Shown here in pieces: positions 35,612 through 45,400 of a stretch of DNA of 64,000 bases. Position 1 is the stretch's first letter. Each line of letters starts with the position of its first letter. Under the pieces are notes generated by a model, which had not been told where the DNA came from, searched no databases, and saw nothing but the letters and a program-made list of their open reading frames with translations. The position numbers were made by a program, and so were the translations under genes. Source of the DNA: Polyangium sp. 6x1 (GTDB lineage: Bacteria > Myxococcota_A > Polyangia > Polyangiales > Polyangiaceae); NCBI RefSeq assembly GCF_029946515.1, contig NZ_JARZHH010000048.1, forward strand, positions 1-64,000, written 5' to 3'.

Positions 35612-37033
35612 GTGGTCGTACGCCGCGCGAAAATCGTCTGCACGATAGGCCCTGCATCCGAGCCCCAGCTCGAACAACTGATCCGCGCCGGCATGGATGT
35701 GGCGCGGCTTAACTTTTCTCACGGCACCCACGACGAGCACGCGCGCCGCTTCCAGGCCGTCCGTGCCGCCGCCGAGGCGTGCGACAAACCCGTGGCGATC
35801 TTGCAGGACCTTTGTGGTCCCAAGATCCGCGCCGGCAAGTTCGAAGGCGGCACGATGGATGTGCCCACGGACGGCCAGGTCGTGCTCGTCGAGGCCACGA
35901 AGGACCAGCAGCACGGCGGGCCCGGCGAGATGCCGATCCTGTACGAGGGCCTCGCCGAGGATCTGCAGCCGGGCGACATCGTGCTCGTCGACGACGGACG
36001 CATGGTCCTCACGGTGACCAAGGTCGACGGCCGGCGCGTGCACGCCGTGGCCACGCAGGGCGGGCAGCTGCGCGATCGCGTCGGCGTCAGCCTGCCGGCG
36101 CGGCGCGTGCGGCTCGCGGCGCTCACCGAGAAGGACAAGGCGGACCTCTCGTTTGGCCTCTCGCTCGGCATCGACTACGTCGCGCTCTCCTTCGTGCGCA
36201 ACTCGGACGACATCCGGCTCGTGCGCGACATCTGCGAGGCGTGGGGCCGGCCGACGCCCATCGTCGCGAAGGTCGAGACGCCCGCGGCCGTGGAGAACCT
36301 CGAGTCGATCATCCAGGCGACGGATGCCGTCATGGTGGCGCGTGGTGATCTCGGCGTGGAGTTCAACCCCGAGCGCGTGCCCGTGATCCAGCGCGAGATC
36401 CTCGGACTTGCGCGCGTGCATCAGAAGCCGGTCATCGTCGCGACCGAGATGCTGCAGTCGATGGTCACGAACTCGCGGCCGACGCGCGCCGAGGCGAGCG
36501 ACGTGGCGACGGCGGTCTTCGAGGGGACGGACGCGGTGATGCTCTCGCAGGAGACGGCGACGGGCGCGCACCCGCCGCTCGTCGCGCGCGTGATGAGCCG
36601 CATCGTCATGGAGGCGGAGCAGAGCAAGTTCTTCCGGCCTCTCGCGAGCGAGACGCCCGGCGCGCGCGCGAACGTGCCCGAGGCCGTGGCGCGGAACGGC
36701 TGCGACATCGCGCGCGACATCGGCGCGCGGGTCATCGTGGCCTTCACGGAGAGTGGCTCCACGGCGCTCTACGCCTCGAAGCACAGGCCCGTCGTGCCGA
36801 TCATCGCGTTCTCGCCGAACGCGGCGACGCGCCGCAGGCTCGCGCTCCTCTGGGGCGTCGTGCCCTGGCCGATCGACAAGGTCACGAGCGCGGACGAGAT
36901 GGTCGATCGCGCGAGCATGCTCCTGCTCGCGAACGGCTTCGTCTCGCCGGGGGACAAGTTCGTCGCGATCTTCGGCGCGCCCATCGGCGTGCGTGGCTCG
37001 ACGAACTCGATCCGCGTCAAGGTCGTGGAATGA
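35612..37033 (+). CDS. pyk: Pyruvate kinase
   Basis: 473 residues from GTG 35612, placed because RRAKIVCTIGPAS is the normal N-terminus. Other signatures: ARLNFSHGTHDEH, the metal/PEP region GPKIRAG and MVARGDLGVE, the K loop IVAKVETP, and the allosteric C-domain. Length is normal. Glycolytic ATP-generating step in the cytoplasm. The kinase gene 37030-38982 starts inside its last codon (ATGA), which suggests joint translation. Confidence 0.95.
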   Translation: MVVRRAKIVCTIGPASEPQLEQLIRAGMDVARLNFSHGTHDEHARRFQAVRAAAEACDKPVAILQDLCGPKIRAGKFEGGTMDVPTDGQVVLVEATKDQQHGGPGEMPILYEGLAEDLQPGDIVLVDDGRMVLTVTKVDGRRVHAVATQGGQLRDRVGVSLPARRVRLAALTEKDKADLSFGLSLGIDYVALSFVRNSDDIRLVRDICEAWGRPTPIVAKVETPAAVENLESIIQATDAVMVARGDLGVEFNPERVPVIQREILGLARVHQKPVIVATEMLQSMVTNSRPTRAEASDVATAVFEGTDAVMLSQETATGAHPPLVARVMSRIVMEAEQSKFFRPLASETPGARANVPEAVARNGCDIARDIGARVIVAFTESGSTALYASKHRPVVPIIAFSPNAATRRRLALLWGVVPWPIDKVTSADEMVDRASMLLLANGFVSPGDKFVAIFGAPIGVRGSTNSIRVKVVE

Positions 37034-38982
37034 CGGAACCCTCCGCCCTGCCGGGGCTCCCCAGGCTCGCGAAGTACGAGCTCATCGAGGAGATCGGGCA
37101 CGGTGGGATGGCGACGGTCTATCGCGCCCGGGACAAACGTCTCGGGCGTGAGGTCGCCATCAAGCTCATCCACAAGCACCTGCGCGAGAACGCCGAGGTC
37201 GGCGCGCGGTTCGTCGCCGAGGCGCGCGCGGCCGCGAAGCTGCGTCATCCGGGGATCGTCGAGGTGTACGACGTCTCCAGCGAGGACGACGGCGAGCGCT
37301 ACCTCGTCGTCGAGCTCTGCCGCGGCACCACGCTTCGCAAGATCCTCCAGCGTCACCGCGACATGCCCGCCGAGATCGGCGCATCGATCGTCCTCGTGCT
37401 CTGCGAGGCGCTCGAGCACGCGCACGCGTGCGGCATCGTGCACCGCGACGTGAAGCCGGAGAACGTGCTCGTGGAGCTTCCGACCGATCGCACGAGCGAG
37501 TCGCGAGCGCGCGCGGACAAACCCGATCTGACGCCTGTCCCCGACGGTCCGCGATCGACGCCTCGGCCCGTCCCGAGCCGCGCCGGTGATCTCGGCGTGC
37601 TCATCAAGCTCACCGACTTCGGCATCGCGAAGATCCTCGACGCGCAGGGCGTCACCTCGACCGGGCAGGTGCTCGGATCCCCGGCGCACATGGCGCCCGA
37701 GCAGATCGAAGCGGGCGAGGTCGACGGTCGCACGGACGTCTTCGCGCTCGGCGTGCTCATGTACGAGTGTCTCGTGGGGCACCTGCCGTTCGAAGGGAAA
37801 AACCCGGCGCAGGTCCTTCGTCGCGTGCTCGAAGGCGACTATCCGCCCGCGGACCACGAGCGGTCCACCGTCGGCGGTCGTTTCGCGCGCATCATCGACG
37901 GCGCCCTCGCGCGCGCCTCGGCCGATCGCATCGCGAGCCCCGGCAAGCTCGGCGAGCTCATCCGCGCCGAGCTCGAAGCCCTCGGCATCACCGACCCGCA
38001 GCGCGAGATCGAGGCCTACTTCGAGGACCCGCCTAGCTACGCCGACGCCCTCACGACGCGCCTCGTGCCGTGCCTCGTCGCCCGCGGCGAGGCCGCGCGC
38101 AAGGCCGGCGATCGCACCGGCGCCGCGGCCGACTTCAACCGCGCCCACGCGCTCGCGCCGAACGACCTCGTGATCCTGAAGCGCGTGACGAGTTTGTCCG
38201 CGAGCGCCGAGCGGCAGAGGCTCGTGCGCAGGGTGGCTGGCATCGTCGCGGGCGCGCTCGCGCTCGGCGTCGCGGCCTTCGCCGTCGCGCGTCTTCGCAA
38301 GCCCGCGGCCGCGCTCGAGGCCGACGCGGGCCCGAAGACCGACGCCACGACCGGCTCCACGGAGCGCCCCAAGGATCCGGCCGCGCCGAACACGTCCGCG
38401 GATCCGAAGATCTCGAGCACCGCTCCATCGGCCATCAACTCCGCCGATCCGCCGCGCAGCATCCGCATCAGGCTTCCGCTCAGCGCCATGGCGGCGTCGG
38501 CGGCCACGCCTCCGCCTCCGTCTCCGGACCTGCGCAAGGTCGTCTTCCTCGTCAGTCCGCAGGGCGCGACCCTCGTCCTCGACGGCAAGGAGGAAAAGCA
38601 TTTTTCGCGCATCTTCGCGCTCAAGCCCGGCAGCCACTCCGTGTCGGCTCGGGTGAAGGATTCGAAGTGCTGCGGGACCTTCGACACCACCCTCGTCGTC
38701 GAGGCTCCGCCCGAGAACGATCCCGACGACGTGCAGCGCTTCCGCGTCCGGCTCACGCCGCTTCCGTCGACCGTCGCCCTGGGTCCGTCGCCCGCGAACG
38801 CGCAGGTGGTGTGCTCGGACATCAAACTGACGCTTTTTCCAGGTGCCACGAAGAAGGTGCAGCTCGACGAGATCACCTACGACAACAAGTGCCAGTTCAC
38901 GGCGCCGGGGGAGGAGCCCCTCCGGCGTGCCGTGAGCTTGCGCGCCGGCGAGCACAACGTGGTGCCCTGGCCGTCGCGGTGA
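37030..38982 (+). CDS. Ser/Thr kinase with single membrane span
   Basis: 650 residues; its ATG overlaps the pyk stop. Kinase domain about 15-305: IGHGGMATVYRARD, AIKLI, IVHRDVKPENV, then an inserted Pro/Arg-rich loop of about 35 residues before LTDFGIAK, and HMAPEQ. A 20-residue hydrophobic segment near 405-425 (VAGIVAGALALGVAAFAV) separates it from an Ala/Pro-rich extracytoplasmic part and a beta-rich C-terminal region (VFLVSPQGATLVLDGKE), similar to PEGA-type repeats. The loop insert is unusual. Being coupled to pyruvate kinase hints at control of glycolysis, but this is inference. Confidence 0.88.
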   Translation: MTEPSALPGLPRLAKYELIEEIGHGGMATVYRARDKRLGREVAIKLIHKHLRENAEVGARFVAEARAAAKLRHPGIVEVYDVSSEDDGERYLVVELCRGTTLRKILQRHRDMPAEIGASIVLVLCEALEHAHACGIVHRDVKPENVLVELPTDRTSESRARADKPDLTPVPDGPRSTPRPVPSRAGDLGVLIKLTDFGIAKILDAQGVTSTGQVLGSPAHMAPEQIEAGEVDGRTDVFALGVLMYECLVGHLPFEGKNPAQVLRRVLEGDYPPADHERSTVGGRFARIIDGALARASADRIASPGKLGELIRAELEALGITDPQREIEAYFEDPPSYADALTTRLVPCLVARGEAARKAGDRTGAAADFNRAHALAPNDLVILKRVTSLSASAERQRLVRRVAGIVAGALALGVAAFAVARLRKPAAALEADAGPKTDATTGSTERPKDPAAPNTSADPKISSTAPSAINSADPPRSIRIRLPLSAMAASAATPPPPSPDLRKVVFLVSPQGATLVLDGKEEKHFSRIFALKPGSHSVSARVKDSKCCGTFDTTLVVEAPPENDPDDVQRFRVRLTPLPSTVALGPSPANAQVVCSDIKLTLFPGATKKVQLDEITYDNKCQFTAPGEEPLRRAVSLRAGEHNVVPWPSR

Positions 38983-39067
38983 GGTGGGGGGCCTCGCTTC
39001 GCGGATAGCGGTCCCCACGATGCCCAAATTCCGGTAGAAGGGTCCCTCGGTTACTCGGTTACGGGGA

Positions 39068-40117
39068 ATGACGGCGCGACCTCGTCTGCAGCGGGCTTTT
39101 CTGCCCGGCGGGCTCCGGTTCGGGCGGGACCGCCGCGGCCCCAGGGCCAAAGGGCGCGCTCCGTTCGTCCCACGGGCGCTCGCCGCAGCGACGTGCCTCG
39201 CGCTCGCCTTCGTGTCCCAGGCCGCGCGCGCGGACGATTTGCAGCAGTTCGAGCTCGGCAAGACGCGCTTCGACGCGGCCGAGTACGCCGAGGCGGCCTC
39301 GCGCTTCACGGCGATGCTCGACCTGGCGCAGAAGCCTTGCGAGTCTGTCCCGACGAGCGGCACCGCGTCGTGCCGCCTCACGGATCCGGACCTCATCAAG
39401 CGCGCGCGCACGCTCCGCGCGGCCTCGCTCATCGCGCTCAAGCGCTACGACGAAGCCGAGGCGGAGATCGCGACGATCCTCCGGCAGAACCCGACGTACT
39501 CGCCCGATCCCGCGGTGTTCCCGCAGGAGGTCGTCGATCGTTTCACCCTCGTGCGCGGGCGCCTGCGCGAGGAGCTCGAAGCGACGGAGCAGAAGCGCGC
39601 CGACGAGGAGCGGCAGCGGCGCATCGCGGAGCAGAAGGCGAAGGAGGAGGACAAACGCTGGATCGAGTCGCTCGTGAAGGCGGCCTCCGAGCGGCAGGTC
39701 ATCGTGCAGAACTCGCGCCTCGTCGCGGCGATGCCGTTCGGCATCGGCCAGTTCCAGAACGGCAGCAACAAGCTCGGGTGGACCTTCGCCATCACGCAGG
39801 CGTTCACGGGCGCGACGACGATCGTCGCGTCGCAGGTGTACAACTACTACGCGAGCTTCGATCAGAGGCTCGCGACGGGGCCCGAGCGCGAGGAGCTCTT
39901 TCGGCGCCAGCAGATCACGCTGATCATCAACCAGGTCTCGTTCGGCCTCTGGGCCGGGCTCACCGTTGCGGGCATCGTGCAGGCGCAGATCGCGTACGTG
40001 CCGCAGAAGGTGACGATCGAGAAGCGCCCGATTCCGCCGCGCCCCACGGTGCGCGTCGTGCCCACAGTGGCGGTCACGCCCGACGGGTTTGGCGTGGGCG
40101 TCGTCGGCGCGTTCTGA
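39068..40117 (+). CDS. Exported TPR protein with coiled coil
   Basis: 349 residues. A basic N-terminus and a hydrophobic stretch ending VSQAARAD indicate export. TPR-like helices span about 60-165 (AEYAEAASRFTAMLDLAQ; YDEAEAEIATILRQNP), followed by an Arg/Glu-rich coiled coil (about 175-205, EQKRADEERQRRIAEQ) and several hydrophobic segments around 230-300. Probably an envelope assembly or secretion accessory. Likely in the same transcript as the kinase upstream (86 bases apart). Family not recognised. Confidence 0.7.
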   Translation: MTARPRLQRAFLPGGLRFGRDRRGPRAKGRAPFVPRALAAATCLALAFVSQAARADDLQQFELGKTRFDAAEYAEAASRFTAMLDLAQKPCESVPTSGTASCRLTDPDLIKRARTLRAASLIALKRYDEAEAEIATILRQNPTYSPDPAVFPQEVVDRFTLVRGRLREELEATEQKRADEERQRRIAEQKAKEEDKRWIESLVKAASERQVIVQNSRLVAAMPFGIGQFQNGSNKLGWTFAITQAFTGATTIVASQVYNYYASFDQRLATGPEREELFRRQQITLIINQVSFGLWAGLTVAGIVQAQIAYVPQKVTIEKRPIPPRPTVRVVPTVAVTPDGFGVGVVGAF

Positions 40118-40150
40118 GCGTTGCTGCCGCAGCGCGAACCGACGCACCTT

Positions 40151-40252
40151 TGCATCGACCGCATCGCGGTCGATGCATCAAAGGTCCAGGGCTGGCCCTG
40201 GTCCGGGTCCAGGGGTGGACAACCCCTGGTCGGGTCCGGGGTGAAACCCCGG
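40151..40252 (+). repeat. Four-hairpin dispersed repeat, copy 3
   Basis: H1 40151-40177 (12-bp stem, loop ATC), H2 40186-40201 (CCAGGGC-TG-GCCCTGG), H3 40209-40229 (CCAGGGGT-GGACA-ACCCCTGG), H4 40236-40252 (CCGGGGT-GAA-ACCCCGG). Relative to copies 1 and 2, the H3 and H4 closing pairs change from C-G to T-A, keeping the stems. It fills the convergent gap between 40117 and 40275. Confidence 0.8.
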
Positions 40253-40274
40253 CGCTACGCTGCCTAGCGCGCTC

Positions 40275-40907
40275 TCACGTGCTGCGGCTGCTCGTGGGGC
40301 GTACGCCAGGCGGGCCGTCGTTGTGCTCGCGGCAGCCGGTGCGCGACATCATTTTGGCGCGGAACGATACGCGGCCGCACGTGTCGCAGACGCAGAGGTT
40401 CTGGTCGTAGAGGTTGCGGTTCGAAAGGATGTCCGCGGCGAAGAGGCTGAGCACGACGTCGCTCAGCGGGTCTTCCTTCTGCGGCCGCGCGATCCATGAG
40501 GCTTTCGAGCCGATGCCGATCGGCTGCACGCGGCCTGACTTCGTGGTGTGCTCGAGGAAGCCGTCCTCGGGTGGATCTGTGATGAGCCCGCGCAGCGTGA
40601 AGACGACGCGTGAGCGCGCGCGGCCGAGGATTCGATCGAGCAGTGCTTTCGTCGCCGACGGCGGTGCGCCCACGGTGTTCAGCGTGTCGAGCAGGAGCGT
40701 GCCGGCCATGGGCTCGGCGACCTGGATGGGGCGCTGCATGCGGCCTGCGCGTACGAGGTACTCCTCGATCCACGTCTTGAGCTCCCGCGCGCCCATGGCC
40801 CCGATGCCGACGCCCTCGACGAACGCGAGCGCACCGATGAGCGCGCCGCGATCGTTGTCCGCGCCGGTGAGGAGGGTCGGGATCGAGCTCGTGGACGGGG
40901 TAGGCAT
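40275..40907 (-). CDS. Hypothetical protein with Cys-rich C-terminus
   Basis: 210 residues from ATG 40907, with AAAGGA 7 bases upstream. No signal peptide. The start is Ser/Thr-rich, the middle is alpha/beta (GALIGALAFVEGVGIGAMGARELKTWIEEYLV; AGTLLLDTLNTVG). The end has C-V-C-D-T-C-G-R and C-R-E-H about 17 residues later, which could be a zinc ribbon or knuckle. I do not recognise the family; a nucleic-acid or protein-binding role is possible. Confidence 0.6.
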   Translation of the reverse strand: MPTPSTSSIPTLLTGADNDRGALIGALAFVEGVGIGAMGARELKTWIEEYLVRAGRMQRPIQVAEPMAGTLLLDTLNTVGAPPSATKALLDRILGRARSRVVFTLRGLITDPPEDGFLEHTTKSGRVQPIGIGSKASWIARPQKEDPLSDVVLSLFAADILSNRNLYDQNLCVCDTCGRVSFRAKMMSRTGCREHNDGPPGVRPTSSRST

Positions 40908-41101
40908 CGCGGGTCCTTTCAGCGACGACGGGCGCTCGGAGGGGGCCCTGCAACGTGCAGTATCGCTCTGCTTCGCGGCGGGGCCAACATCGACGGCGGG
41001 GGGCGGAAGTCCGCCTTCACGACGCGCGACACCTCGAAGGCCACGATGAGCGAAAATATCAGTGATTTCCGACCGGAACAACAGGGACGAGGGGCACCCG
41101 C

Positions 41102-41863
41102 TCAAAGCTTCTCGAGGGCGACGATCCAGAAGCCCCCGAGGTGCCGGAGTGGGGAGTCGCAGAGTGCACGCTCGGCTTGGATGAGCGCGCCGCCGACGAG
41201 CGGCACGCGCATGATGGCGGCCGCGGGCGTGACGATTCGCACGCCGCGCGACGCGCGGACGCGTACGCCGGGCGGAAAGAGGCGATGGGCGCCCCAGGGG
41301 CTCACGAAGCGCGTGTAGACCGCGTCCTCCTTCGTGCGCGCGCTGATGGCGCCTGCCGGCAGAAAGCGCTTCACGAGGCCGCGCAGGCTCACGGGGTTGT
41401 AGAGCTCCGCGAGGATGGTTCCACCTGGACGAACCACGCGCACCATCTCGGCGATGGCGCGTTCGAGCTCGCGGACGTGTGGCAGCACCTTGAAGGCGCA
41501 GGCGACGTCGAAGCTCGCGTCGGGGAAGGGGAGATCGGTCGCGCTGCCGACCTTGACGTCGAGGCCCCGCGCGCGGGCCTTCTCCAGCATCCCGGGCGAG
41601 AGATCGACGCCGCGGGCGGTGCGCGCGAAGTCTGCGATGCGCCGGAGGAGCAGGCCTGTGCCGCAGCCGACTTCGAGCACGTCGCGGCCCTCGCCGAAGC
41701 GGCGGAGGAAGTCGATTTCGAGGTCGTCGACGAGGTCGTGGTAGCCGGAGGTGTCGCGGCCGTCGCGCCGGTCCTCGTACCGCGCGGCGAACTCGTCGTA
41801 GTACGCGCGCGTCGCGTGGAGGTGGTCGTCGTGCGGGAGCGATTCTTGCGGCGCTTCGTTCAT
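41102..41863 (-). CDS. Class I SAM-dependent methyltransferase
   Basis: 253 residues. Methyltransferase_11-type core: VLEVGCGTGLLLRRIA (motif I), ARGVDLSPGMLEKAR, VGSATDLPFPDASFDVACAF and VRPGGTILAELYNP. The N-terminal YYDEFAARYED is usual in UbiE/bioC-like enzymes. Substrate not predictable. The start at 41863 is chosen at the first Met of the MNEAPQESLP sequence; the ribosome binding site is weak. Confidence 0.85.
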   Translation of the reverse strand: MNEAPQESLPHDDHLHATRAYYDEFAARYEDRRDGRDTSGYHDLVDDLEIDFLRRFGEGRDVLEVGCGTGLLLRRIADFARTARGVDLSPGMLEKARARGLDVKVGSATDLPFPDASFDVACAFKVLPHVRELERAIAEMVRVVRPGGTILAELYNPVSLRGLVKRFLPAGAISARTKEDAVYTRFVSPWGAHRLFPPGVRVRASRGVRIVTPAAAIMRVPLVGGALIQAERALCDSPLRHLGGFWIVALEKL

Positions 41864-41992
41864 CGCGGGGCCGGTTGTAGCCCAACGCGGACGTGATCGC
41901 AGCCCCTCGCCGCGCGCGGGGGCGTGACGCGGCTCGCCGCCGGCCCTATGGATCGTCTGCGGCCCGAACGGGCGGCCGGACAGGAGGCGACC

Positions 41993-42493
41993 ATGAAACC
42001 CGGCGATCACCCCGACTTTTACAAGCTCGCGCCCCCGCCGGGCACCTCGCGCGAGAGCACGATCGTCCTCGATCGCGAGGGTCGCTTCTGGCACGACGGC
42101 GCGCGCGTGGACCACCCTGCGCTCGAGGAGGCGCTCCATCGCTGGATCGCGCGGCATCCCGAGGACGGGCGGCTCATCCTCACGAACGGCTACGATTGGT
42201 GTTACTTCCGCGCCGAGGAGACGCCGTTCGTCGTGCGCTTCGTTCGCGTCGAGGACGAGGGGCAGCGTGCGTCGCTCGTGCTCTCGGACGGCACGGAGGA
42301 GCTGCTCGATCCGCACGGGCTCTCGGTGTCGAGCGAGGGCGTGGTGTTCGCGCGGGTCAAGGCGGGCGCGGAGGACGCGCGTTTCTCGCGGCACGCGCAG
42401 GCTGGCCTCGCGCCGCTGCTCGTGTCGGCCGAGCCTCCGATCGTGCGCGTCGGCGATGTGTCGGCGGAGCTCGCGACGCGGGCGGCTCAGTAG
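41993..42493 (+). CDS. Small protein, possibly DUF1285-like
   Basis: 166 residues from ATG 41993, preceded by CAGGAGG, a strong ribosome binding site that fixes the start. Pattern STIVLDREGRFWHDGARVDHPALEEALHRWI, RLILTNGYDWCYFRAEETPFVVRFV resembles DUF1285 in its first part. Cytoplasmic. Its stop overlaps the tamB stop by 7 bases, convergent. Confidence 0.6.
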   Translation: MKPGDHPDFYKLAPPPGTSRESTIVLDREGRFWHDGARVDHPALEEALHRWIARHPEDGRLILTNGYDWCYFRAEETPFVVRFVRVEDEGQRASLVLSDGTEELLDPHGLSVSSEGVVFARVKAGAEDARFSRHAQAGLAPLLVSAEPPIVRVGDVSAELATRAAQ

Positions 42494-45400
42494 CGGTACT
42501 GCCAGAACAGATCGAGGCCCGAGCTCGGCTGCTGGTTGATTCCTCCGAAGCCGAACGATCCGCGCAGCGCCCAGTTGCGCTTGAAGCGCCAGTCGACATT
42601 CAGCTCCGTGCGGTTCTCCGTGCCCTGCGTCGTGCCCGTGGGGCTCTGGATGCCTTCGAGGCGGCTCGACGCGGGGGATCCTTCGTAGCTCGCCTGCGCG
42701 GTCACGGTGTCGCCGAGCTCGTAGATCACGGTCGTGCGGAGCCTGCCAGCCTCGGTCGTGCCGACGCGCGTGGACAGACCCCGCAGCGGCGCGATCTGCG
42801 ACAGGATCGCGTTGATCTGCGCCGAGGCGATCTCGCCGCCCACCACGCCCGCCGCCACGTCCGTCGCGCGCGGGGACGATTGTGCCGTGGCCTGCGACTG
42901 CGTGTCCTTCGACTCGGGCGTATCGCCGATGAGGATCATCGACAGGATCGCCTGCTGCGACATTGGCGGGCTCGATCGGAAGCGGAGCTTCTGCTCGGTG
43001 ATCGGCTTCAGATCGCCCACGTAGTCCACGAACACGCGCGTGCCGTCGGGCGCGTCCCAGCGCGCCGTCACGTTCACGTAGGGGTTGCCCGCTTCTTCCG
43101 GCCGCAGCCGCACGAGGCCTCGCTCGATCTCGAACTTTTTTCCTACGATCTCGAACGATCCCCGGCTGATCTCGACGTCGCCCGAGAGACGCGTCTCGTC
43201 CGTGAGCGCGACGCGCGGCGGCGTGCTTCCGCCGGTGAGCTCGAGATCCGCGCCCATCCCCTCGATCTTGATCGTGCCGAGCTCGAACGTGAACAGGTAC
43301 GCGAGCGCGTCCTTGGGGCGCTCCTCCTTGGGCGGGCCGAGCGCGTGCGAGACCATGACATCGGGGTTCGGATCGAGCGACTGCACGCCGCGCGTGCTCG
43401 ACGCGGGCAGCGCGAGGTGAAGATCGGGCACGCGGATGGTGAGCCCCACCTCGCGCCCCTCCTTTTCCGCGGCGAGCACGATCTTCCCGTACGCATGCCC
43501 GAGCGGCACGCCCTCGAACGTCACGGGCAGCTCCTCGTCGCGATCGATCGTGAGCTCGCCGTGCGCCTCCTGGAAGGCGAGGCCCTTCATCTGCACGATC
43601 GCGGAGCCTTCCACCGCGCCGCTGATGCCCTCGGCGCGCAGGTCGTCGAAGCGCAGCTCGCCCTTGTCCGTCGTGCGGATCGAGACGCGCGTGTTCTTGA
43701 ACTCCTGGCCGATCTGCGGGACGTGGAAGACGCCGCCGCGCACCTCCATGTTCGCCTCGATGCGCCCGTCGTCCTCGCCGAAGCGATGCAGGCCGACGCG
43801 TAGATCGCCGTCGAGCGAGCCGTCGAGCCGCGAGAGTGTCCCGGAGACGAGCGGCGTGAGGCTCGCGAGGCGGAAGCGGTTCGCCTTGAGGAGCAGGTCC
43901 GCGGGCCGCGTCGCGTCGATCCGCGGGACGATGCCTTGCCAGTCGACGCCCGCGTATCCCGTCGCGTCGATGCGCCCGCCGCCTCGACCCACGAGCTCGA
44001 GCTGCGCCACGCCGCGCGCCGGCTTCCCCGCGCCGCCAGGGTTTCCGATCGAGAGCTCGACCGTGGCGCGATCGAAGGCCGACTGGCTGCCGAGCTCGAG
44101 CCCCGACACCTCGATGCGCGCCGCCGCTTCGGGCTCGACGCCGCGGTGATCGAAGCGGACGACGCCGCTCACGCGGCCCGCGACGTCCCGATCCGCGAAG
44201 AACGGGACGAGCTCCAGGGGCAGATCGCGCAGCGTGGCGCGCGCGCTCCCGCGCGGCGGGATGTCGCGGCCCGCGCGCAGCGCGGCGAGATCGACGTCGG
44301 CGTTTGCCTCGACCAGGGCGAGCTCGCGCGCGTCCTTGCGTACGGCGGCGCGCAGGGTTGCCTTGTTCGCGTCGTAGGTCGCGGTCGCGTCCACGTCGAC
44401 GGGGAACGCCCACGGGCTCGGCCCCAGCGTCCGCGCGTCGTGCGCCACGCCGAACCCGCGCGCGTTCACGCGGATCGACGGTTGCTCCAAGGTCCCGCTC
44501 GCCTCTGCGGAGAGCGCGATCGCGCCCCGGATCGGCGGGAGCGATTCGCGCAGGACCGAGGGCAAGGTCTGGAACGAGCGCACCGTGCGCCGCGGGATCG
44601 TGAGCGCGGCCGTCGCGCGCGACGTGAGCAGCGAGGCGCGCCGCTTCTTCGGATGGTCGACGAGCGTCGGGAGATCGAGATCCACGTGGGTCGAGAGCTC
44701 CACCATCGTCGCCGTGTCGAGCAGGGAGAGCTTGGCGTCCGTCGCGCCCGTCGCGCCGTTCAGCGAGCCCGAGACGGCCACATCCATCGAGCGCGACTCC
44801 CACGCGGGTTTGTCCTCTCCGAACCCCACGGGCCCCGCGACCACGAGGCCCCGCGTGCGCACGTCGAGGTCGCGCACCGAGACGAACCGCTGCTCCGCGG
44901 GCCGCTCGATCGTGAAGCTCGTGCCGAGGCGACCCGAGACCTCGCTGAGGACGAGCGCGACGGGCAGGCGCCGCGCGATGCACCGGAGATCCCAGTCGGG
45001 CGCGTCCACGCGCGCCGAGCCCGTGAGGTGCGCCCACGTCGCCGGATCCAGCAGCGGCCCGCGCAAATTCCCTTCGGCGCCGGAGATCTGCACCTCGGCG
45101 ATCGAGCCGTTGCACGCGTCCTCCGCGCCGGTCTTGTCGCGATCGACGAGGCGGAACGTGCCGTCCATCGCCGCATGCCCGCCGTCGAACGTCGCCACGA
45201 GCGAGCCGCTCGCCCCCGTGATCGGCAGCCCTGCCGCGGAGAACGCCCCGTCCTCCACCTGCAGGCGAACGTGCCCTTTGCGCCCGTCCCTCGTGCGCGC
45301 GAGCGCGATGTCCACGTCCGCGAGGCCCCGCAAATTCCGATCGAGATCGAGCAGCCGGCCGAGCCGACCGAGATCGACGCCTTCGCCCTTGAGCTTGCCC

